In this document: one piece after another, positions 56,998 through 64,000 of the stretch
Layout: each line of letters opens with the position of its first letter
Numbering within the stretch: position 1 is the first letter of the stretch
Assembly (NCBI GenBank): GCA_033977485.1
Contig: CM066988.1
Coordinates: 140,313,359-140,377,358 of the forward strand
Source: Hydrangea macrophylla
Lineage: Eukaryota > Streptophyta > Magnoliopsida > Cornales > Hydrangeaceae
Length of the DNA: 64,000 nt
Reading direction: 5' to 3'
The notes under the pieces: model-generated
What the model saw: only the letters and a program-made list of their open reading frames with translations
Database searches by the model: none
Told to the model about the DNA's origin: nothing
Position numbers and translations under genes: made by a program

Positions 56998-58381
56998 TTA
57001 ATATCCTTTTTCTTGGTCTTTGTTGGGATGGAGTGGAGTATATGTACGGGGCTCATCAGCAGGGGAAGCCCAAAGCTCAGCTGTCTTGACTTTAGAAACA
57101 CTCTCCAATACCTCAAAAGGAACGATGTCTCCCGTAACCACCACCATCTTGGTTTCGAGGTCCACTTGGTATGAGGTCACTCCTGTTTGCACGAGCGTGC
57201 ACACACACCCACGTACACACACACACCCGGCCAGCATGAGAGGTTTTAGCAAATTAATAAATAAAAAGCACTATGTTACAAATTACAATGCTAATATGAA
57301 ATTTATGAAGTCCTGGTATTCATTTACAGTCAAGACTTCAGTCCTTTTTCTTATGGTACGTATATATAATATGGTTGCTTCCACGAATAATATTATTGGT
57401 CAAACATGTGCAAGTCTGCACCTATGTGGAGCACATGTGGACTAGTCATGTCTTAGAATAACACCGTGTATACAAAAGTACAAGTACTAATTAAAGTGTT
57501 GCATGTCCTCCCATAATATGGCTACAGACAGGTATATTGTATCATGCAAACGCTTACACATTCACGTACAAAAGGGAAAAAATCAATCAGATAGTACTAA
57601 TTAATGAGGCTATTTGATTTAGGCTTAGCTGTGGAGTATTAATTTATCATACCTTCCATCTTTGAAATGTGCTTCTCAACTCTTTTGGCACAACCATTGC
57701 AGTGCATAGATACTCTTAGGACCACCACCTGAATGATCATTCGCAAAAATTTAGTAAGTAAAATGAACTGATTATTCCCAAAGTGAACAATCAAAAAGAA
57801 ATAACGAATCATAACAACAACATTCAAAATTATTACTAGTTGAGTTGAGTTTTTAAACATTTCAGCTACGTAAAACATATATACTTGAGATGTATTTCAA
57901 GTTGTTTGAATTGAAAACAGAAATTATATGACTTCTCAAGCATCACAAGATTTCAAGCTAAGTCCAGCAAAATCAGAAGTAATAACATTCTAGAGAGCTT
58001 TAATTTCCTTTATTTTGATCTTATGTAGTCTTTACAATAAGAATGTTTAGGTTCCCAAATCTGATTTTTATCATTCCAGCATTTTCTCAAGAACCAAACA
58101 CACACACACACACACAAAAAAAGGCTATAGAAAGTTTTCACTAGGGAAGTTAAGACTTAAGAGAGAAATATTCACACCTTGGGCTTCAGTTGAAAAGCCA
58201 GAGTCTGGGGTCCAGCAACAACACTCTTCAGTCCACCTTCACTTGCAACTAGTGCCTTTCTCTCAAACTCATCTTCTGTTTCCAACTTACTGATACAGAA
58301 ACAAGATCTTGAGCCATAAGAAAGACAAAAACAGTCAAACACCTTGCCAAAACTCAGCTTCCCCATGTCAGTCAGTCCCAA
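56998..58381 (-). CDS. Heavy-metal-associated (HMA) domain protein (3 exons, 154 aa)
   Basis: Exons 58381-58178, 57728-57653 and 57182-56998 join in frame (465 nt). The HMA fold spans about residues 67-133: LQPK-like LKPK then VVVLRVSMHCNGCAKRVEKH with the metal-binding MHCNGC (CxxC). Then come KMEGVTSYQVDLETKMVVV and a conserved SVSKVKTAELW. The N-terminus has a second Met at residue 6 (MGKLSFGK) and a conserved Cys-rich patch (DCFCLSY..CFCI). The family binds copper or other soft metals in a chaperone-like way; the target is unknown. From memory the Arabidopsis neighbour of VRN5, AT3G24450, encodes a close relative, supporting orthology. Introns end GT-AG with donors GTGTGA and GTATGA. Confidence 0.93.
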
Positions 58382-60111
58382 CTTCTAAATCCACAAACTA
58401 AAATTAAACAAATCTTCTCCTTTATTTAATATATATATATATAGGACTATATCTATTTATGTACTATATGTATATTTATTAGACACCTCGGATAAGAAGC
58501 CACAACTTGCCCATACCCCCAAATTCACAAATCTAAACCAAACTGAAGATAGTACGAAATGACAAAGTAAAGGTCAATTTTTCATTGGGAAAGACAAAAG
58601 CCTTACAAAACCCAATGAGATTAATGTGGAAGAAAATGAGCCAAAACCCAATTTTCTAGGGAGATCAATTGGTTTCCAAATTCAGAGGGACAGAGTGACC
58701 ACCAATTAATGGCGATCCTAGCTGTAAATACTCAATCTTGATTTTGTCATGTGATGAAGTACTAAAGAAATAGCAAAAACATAAATTGGACAAGAACTTA
58801 TGAGGAGCTTCATGTGAGATGAGTCATGTGACTATATGCTAATGAAAGAAACCAAACACATCTTTAAGCCAAGTACAAAACCTATTTCACATGACCATGC
58901 ATGCATCTAAGTGAAGAAAGCTAAGAAAAGCAGATGTTTTCATATAGGTAAGATAGAGAGAAAAAAAAAAAGAGGCTATCTTATAGATGTGTGTGTGTGG
59001 ATTGATATATATATTTATTATGAACCACATGCATTGTTATGACCAACGACAAAAGACTATTTATGCGTGGTTGAAAAATGAGAACCTAACAATAAATAAA
59101 TAAATAAATAGTTCATAGGCACTATTACTTTAGGGTTTGTTTGGACAAATCCCTGAATTTGTATAACCTTGTTGACAAGCTGTAGATGATTTAATGTGAA
59201 AGTCCAGAATCTTGAATGAGGCTATTCGAAAAAATGCAGTAATGTAATTCTTAGATTTTATTGAGATGAACAGTTTCGGTATCTTAAGCACAATTTTTTG
59301 CATGGTATTTTTTTTTCTGCAAATGGATCAATTATAGATGGTGAATTTCAAGATAATAATGTCATGTAGAATGCGAATCATGCATTCACTTCAACGACAA
59401 CCAAACATGGCACTAAACCATTATTCTAGCCCTTTGTCATCAGGGGTATGATATACTTGTCAAAATGACATGAATGCCCTCAAAATTAAGTCTTTTCACT
59501 CAATTATGTTCATAAATTAAGGTGCATAATGGTCCTATGAAAGCACCAAGGGACTAAGAGGTTGAGAACCTTGTCTAATTCGCCTTCAATATTATACCAA
59601 ACAGGGGACAAGGGTCCTGAATTATTAACAACAGGATCTACGAAGGGTCTATGAATTATTGAAAAATTGAAATTTTTTTTTTCCTTTATTCGGCTTTATT
59701 AGCTAAGTGGGACTATTCACTACAGGTTGGTCCATGTGATGATGGGTACTCTTAAGGTAGGGGGACGATTATTTAAAAAGTTAAGTAGGTGAAGTCATGT
59801 TATGTACGTGTGGGTCACATGAGTCTTAGCAGCAACAGGAAAAGTTGGGTTGGAAGTGTTTCATGGTGGGTGGTGCCTTTGAATTTAAGATTTGTGTCCC
59901 AGAAAAAAAGGGGATATGTCATCTTTTGTATCACATAATAAGGCACAAGCCGCACAACACTTACTCTTGTTTTGTTAGGTGACAAATTATATTGCTCCAC
60001 AACACCATAGAAAATAGAAATGGCGCACAGAAACGTCCACTAGTACTTAATTTCATGGCAAATGAAAGTGGGATGGTTACTGTCAACTCTAAAGGAATAG
60101 AAGAAGAAGAA

Positions 60112-60149
<38 letters not shown>

Positions 60150-60260
60150 GAGCTTCATACACACTAAATTATGGTGAGGGAAACATGTTGTGGTCCTTGT
60201 GGATGCATTTTGGACAAATGGGATACCTGCATCCCCAAACCCCTAATCTTCGATCCCAAA
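58382..60260. other. Spacer upstream of the HMA gene
   Basis: Holds (TA)n near 58430-58442, (AATA)n near 59092-59110 and (GA)n at 60116-60146. No gene was recognised. Confidence 0.4.
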
Positions 60261-60269
60261 TGTTGTGGG

Positions 60270-60669
60270 CTATGTAGCAAAGCTATGCAAACACGCTTAT
60301 GGACACGACACGAACGAACACATAAATACAGCAATTCTAAAAATGTAGGATACGTACATAGCTAGGATACAGGGAATTAAAACTGTATTTCTTAGTTAAA
60401 TACGGAGTATACAATATACTGTGTTGTGTCCAATCATGTTTTAAAATACTCAAATATTAATTAACCAATTATTTATCCATCATTTATTATATTAGGACTT
60501 TTTTTTACCTTTTTGAAATCATTTCCATTGAGAGTCCACCATACCGTGTTGACACTCATGTCCGGTGTTAAAAAATTTAAGACATGTTTTTTAGCATGCC
60601 CGACTCTTGGTAATGCATGTGGGTGTCCCACGAAGACGCTACCCAAATTAAAATGTCAGTGCTATAGTG
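60270..60669. mobile_element. hAT-like element of the GAAGCAC family, degenerate
   Basis: The left end CTATGTAGCAAAGC and the right end AGTGCTATAG are inverted. Internal GACACGACACGAACG and GTGTCCCACG segments match the family at 49718. The flanks GTTGTGGG and GCTGTGGA agree at 6 of 8 positions. Confidence 0.55.
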
Positions 60670-61412
60670 GCTGTGGAGATTAAAATACACTGCTACTAGG
60701 ATAAAAGATGTTTTTCTGGTCAAATTGACCTATTAGTTATTAAGGCCACCAAAATAATGATTTCTTTCATTTTTTGGAAGGTTTTTGATCACTAATAACT
60801 TCTCGTGAAAGCATCTATTTTGGACGTTAAGTTTGTGACGAAGTTTCCAATTTCACCTTTGGTCAAATTTTGGTTCATATTTTCCTAATTATTTCTAACT
60901 TTGATAATGATGTGGTAGAATATATATATATATATATATATATCTTGATCAATAATTTTTGTTTTCCGAATTTCTCATTGATCAGGATTGTTCTTTTTGG
61001 TGAATTCCAATACTATGAACACATAAGAACAGGTGTGCTAATTGCTACTGTATATGCTTAGAACTTAGAAGTTCAACTTGCCAGAATTTTGTTGGAAAAT
61101 GACTACATGTCAAAGCAATAAAACAATAGATATTTTTTTGTTTTTGTTTTTTTTTTTTTTATGTCTCCAAATAAATGGCATTTCAATGACACTTTTGAGG
61201 ATGTCAGACCGCATCAATACTCTGATTTAGTGTGGCTTCCCAATCACATGTATAAGGTTATAAAACCTCTATAAAATAGGGATACATAGCAAGTCGTTGG
61301 AACATGACATGTTGTTTAAAGTCAACAACTGTTTGTCATGTCCATCTAAAGATAGGGACACATGGACCAATATTATTGAGTGTCAGTGTCACACCTTGTT
61401 AGCATAAAGATT
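60670..61412. other. AT-rich spacer
   Basis: (TA)n lies at 60920-60942. No gene was recognised. Confidence 0.4.
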
Positions 61413-61420
61413 AGTATGCC

Positions 61421-61540
61421 TAGGGGTGTAAACGCCTAAACGGTTTGGTTTGGTTTGGTTTGATTCGGTCCAATTTTTAGTCAAATCGATCAGTTGCAGA
61501 AATATTTTGAAAATCAATCAACTCGGTGCTTACACCCCCA
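61421..61540. mobile_element. hAT-type MITE, 120 bp
   Basis: Ends TAGGGGTGTAA and TTACACCCCCA are inverted. The exact 8-bp duplication AGTATGCC lies at 61413-61420 and 61541-61548. It is related to the copy at 13805. Confidence 0.9.
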
Positions 61541-62030
61541 AGTATGCCGGCTCACTGAATATTTTCTCGACATATTGAGTTGCATCAAGACCTATAAATG
61601 CATTGAATGCAAATAAGATTAATAATGAATGGTGTTTTGCAGGCAACTCAACAACATGTCCTGTACGTATTGCACCAGTACTAATTTAACAGAAGTTAGA
61701 GCTAGAAGTGCTATAAAAATACTGTATGGGATAAGACAAACTGTGTGAAGTCGCGAAGAAAACAACATTTGAATTGACTTCATTTAATTTTTACAACACA
61801 TGCATGGTTGTTGTTGTCCTTATCTATATTCTTATTACTTAACAATGATAAGGTTTCATATTGGTTTCCCCTCAAGCTAGGTATGCATATTTGGATAAGA
61901 CACATGTTCATGGAATTGATTCTCATTAGTCCACGATGTTGAAAAGGATAAGTAATTAGTGTTGAATGATTCTTAATTAACCACAATAACTAATACATTT
62001 TTCACATAACATAAACTTCAGTTACCTAAC

Positions 62031-62191
62031 GAGTAATTCTTTGGTGACAACTTTCAAACAACTTTCACACAACCTCCTAAAAAGATGTGTTTATTCTCTC
62101 CTGTGATGTCACTGGACTCTACACTGACACAGAAGAGAGATAGACACATCTTTTAGGAGGTTGTATGAAAGTTGTCACCAAAAAATTACCC
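62031..62191. mobile_element. Foldback MITE, 161 bp, with 9-bp target duplication
   Basis: The left arm GAGTAATTCTTTGGTGACAA pairs with the right arm TTGTCACCAAAAAATTACCC, continuing inward through ACAACCTCCTAAAAGATG. The exact TTACCTAAC lies at 62022-62030 and 62192-62200, fitting a Mutator-like mechanism. Confidence 0.85.
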
Positions 62192-62200
62192 TTACCTAAC

Positions 62201-64000
62201 ACATGGAAAGTCAGTTGTAATTTGACATTTTTTAATTTAAAGAAAGATTTCAAATAAACTTATACGAGTACTTTGCTGAAAGTGAAAATAAAACCATGCA
62301 ATTGTTAGCAATCAGATGTCAACACACCACCATCTCATCAGACTTGTTAATTAATTACTAAAAAAAGATGTATATATATATATATATATATATATAACTT
62401 GTCAGTGTATAAAATCTCTAAAATGAAAAAAAGAAGTATGTATATTTAGAAGTGTGATTGGCCACATATAAGTGTGGCTATGTGACGGTTATTTGATGCA
62501 TTGATAAACCATTATCATCTTAAAACAGATAAATTATTCAATGATAGAGCACGTTAGACCATATCAGCATACTGATATGGTGCGATCCTCTAATTCAAGC
62601 CATACATTTGCCCCTATTTCTAGGGAATACTAACAAGCAGTTTGAAAATTATCAAATTTGCCCATCTAGTACTTCTTGTAATCTGATATGGATAAACGTA
62701 AGTGTGACGGTCTTGTGAATCACTTCTCCTCAAAACCATATGAAAGTACAGTTGTTGGTCCAAATGAAAGTTCTCATAATTTCAATGGTGGACATGGACT
62801 GGGCCGCTAACCCAGTTTCATAAGAAATTGGCTGGGCCTCAGGTGATCCTACTCTTCAGGATCTAGCACAATTCTATCCCAGTTTAGCCCATGGACACTC
62901 TATATAATGTGAATTGGCGAGTAACGTTTTCTCTCACAAACAAATATGGATAAACTAATTCGCCGATAAACGAGGAAGCCTAAGAATAGTAAATCGTTTG
63001 TGAATATAGTTGCTTTGTTTTCATCTATCTTTGGTATTTTCAAGTTAAACAGAACATAGAAATTATGGATTCTTTATTTAATGGTTCAAAATTAGTCATA
63101 ACGAATATTCAGTTTTAGAAAATAAAAATGATGTAAATCAACATCTGAAAAAAAAAATTTCACAAAAGTGTTGTTGCATGATTAAGCAATTACGTTTTAT
63201 TAATTGGAAAGGGAGTTACTTTTATTAAAAAAAAAAAAAAAAATTTAGACAAAAGTCCCTAAAAGTAACTATCTAGAGTTTGAAGTCCAATTTGACTTTT
63301 AGTTTGTTGTCAAAGTGAGAGTTAAGGGAAATTTCACTTACGGGCCCGTTTGGTTCATGGATTCTTAGGGTAGATTTTGATTCCACCCGAAGATTACTAG
63401 TAATTTTAAAATATATCTTTGTTTGGTTTATGGAATATTTAGTGAATTTTGGGTCCCACTGGATTTAGAATCCACCCAAAGGTGGAAAATAGTGTGGATT
63501 CTAAATCCTAGCTTAGAGGTGGTATTCCTAAGGATTACTGGGGTTCTGATTTACTATTTTCATAATGCCTAAACTAGCCTTTATTAGACTATTAAACAAA
63601 CAAATAATGTGATCAGAAGAAATTTATGATTATAACTATTAATATTTTCTAAAATGGAGAGATTGGTAGATGAGATTGTTTATGATGATTTCTTATGCTT
63701 GAAACATTATATTTTATGTTAATTTAATGATTGAATTCAAATTTTGGTTGCTAAATGTTAATGATTGAAAAGTGTATATGATATTACAATAACTACATAT
63801 TTGGCATATTGTGATTTGTACGTTAGACCTATACATGTTTTATGCTTAAAAATATAATATATCTTTTGTTATTATTCAAATATATTTTAACTACATGTTA
63901 TAGTTTAGACTCATGTTCATGTCTTAATTACTCTATTTATCTCATTTTTTATGTATCATTGATTTTTAGATTTATACCATTATTTTTTTTTAATCACCCT
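62201..64000. other. AT-rich right end of the window
   Basis: (TA)n lies at 62370-62396. From about 63342 a GGGCCCGTTTGGTTCATGG sequence resembles one end of a MITE; its partner was not identified. No gene was recognised. Confidence 0.4.

Noticed and set aside
57020..57445. Plus-strand 141-aa frame
   Set aside because: It is antisense to the last HMA exon and then runs through intron sequence; no domain is visible.

Overview
This window is nuclear DNA from a flowering plant, most probably a eudicot. It is AT-rich and carries intron-rich nuclear genes, including one for a chloroplast-targeted protein, together with a Polycomb cofactor gene of the VIN3/VRN5 type and a dense load of plant transposable elements: Ty1/copia, Ty3/gypsy, RTE and L1 LINEs, tRNA-derived SINEs, and hAT-, Mutator-, Stowaway- and Tourist-like elements. 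I could not name the species.

Layout. Positions 1-20.0 kb are gene-poor and transposon-rich. They hold a broken copia gag-pol, an opposing copia LTR, an inverted array of ~200-bp AT-rich repeats, a truncated gypsy element (LTR, primer-binding site, gag-protease), a 2.5-kb solo gypsy-type LTR with a perfect 5-bp target duplication, and several MITEs. Positions 20.8-31.3 kb (minus strand) are a 16-exon HCF101 gene, the chloroplast Mrp/NBP35-type P-loop iron-sulfur carrier. I rebuilt it exon by exon; it gives 531 residues in one frame and includes one GC-AG intron. Positions 33.5-~44.5 kb (minus strand) are a VRN5/VIL1-type VIN3-like gene: a non-coding first exon, a tiny first coding exon, a >5-kb intron, then the PHD-like, linker and FnIII/VID exons. 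Positions 45-53.4 kb are a nested transposon island, with a hAT-like element containing a 5'-truncated RTE LINE that itself contains another hAT-like element. Positions 53.9-54.3 kb (minus strand) hold an intronless DUF538 secreted-protein gene, and 57.0-58.4 kb (minus strand) a three-exon heavy-metal-associated (HMA) domain gene. The right end, to 64 kb, has only MITEs and unrecognised AT-rich sequence.

All four host genes lie on the minus strand. From memory, HCF101, VRN5 and an HMA-domain gene are adjacent in Arabidopsis (AT3G24430, AT3G24440, AT3G24450), so this looks like a conserved gene block stretched by transposons. The genes do not form a pathway: HCF101 serves photosystem I iron-sulfur assembly, VRN5 serves PRC2 silencing, and the HMA and DUF538 proteins have no assigned partners here.

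I found no clearly new biochemical system. The most interesting items are the GC-AG intron beside a long GA/CT tract in HCF101, a possible alternative first exon of VRN5, a hAT-like element that appears to carry a captured exon, palindrome arrays inside two gypsy-type LTRs, and nested elements dated by exact target duplications.
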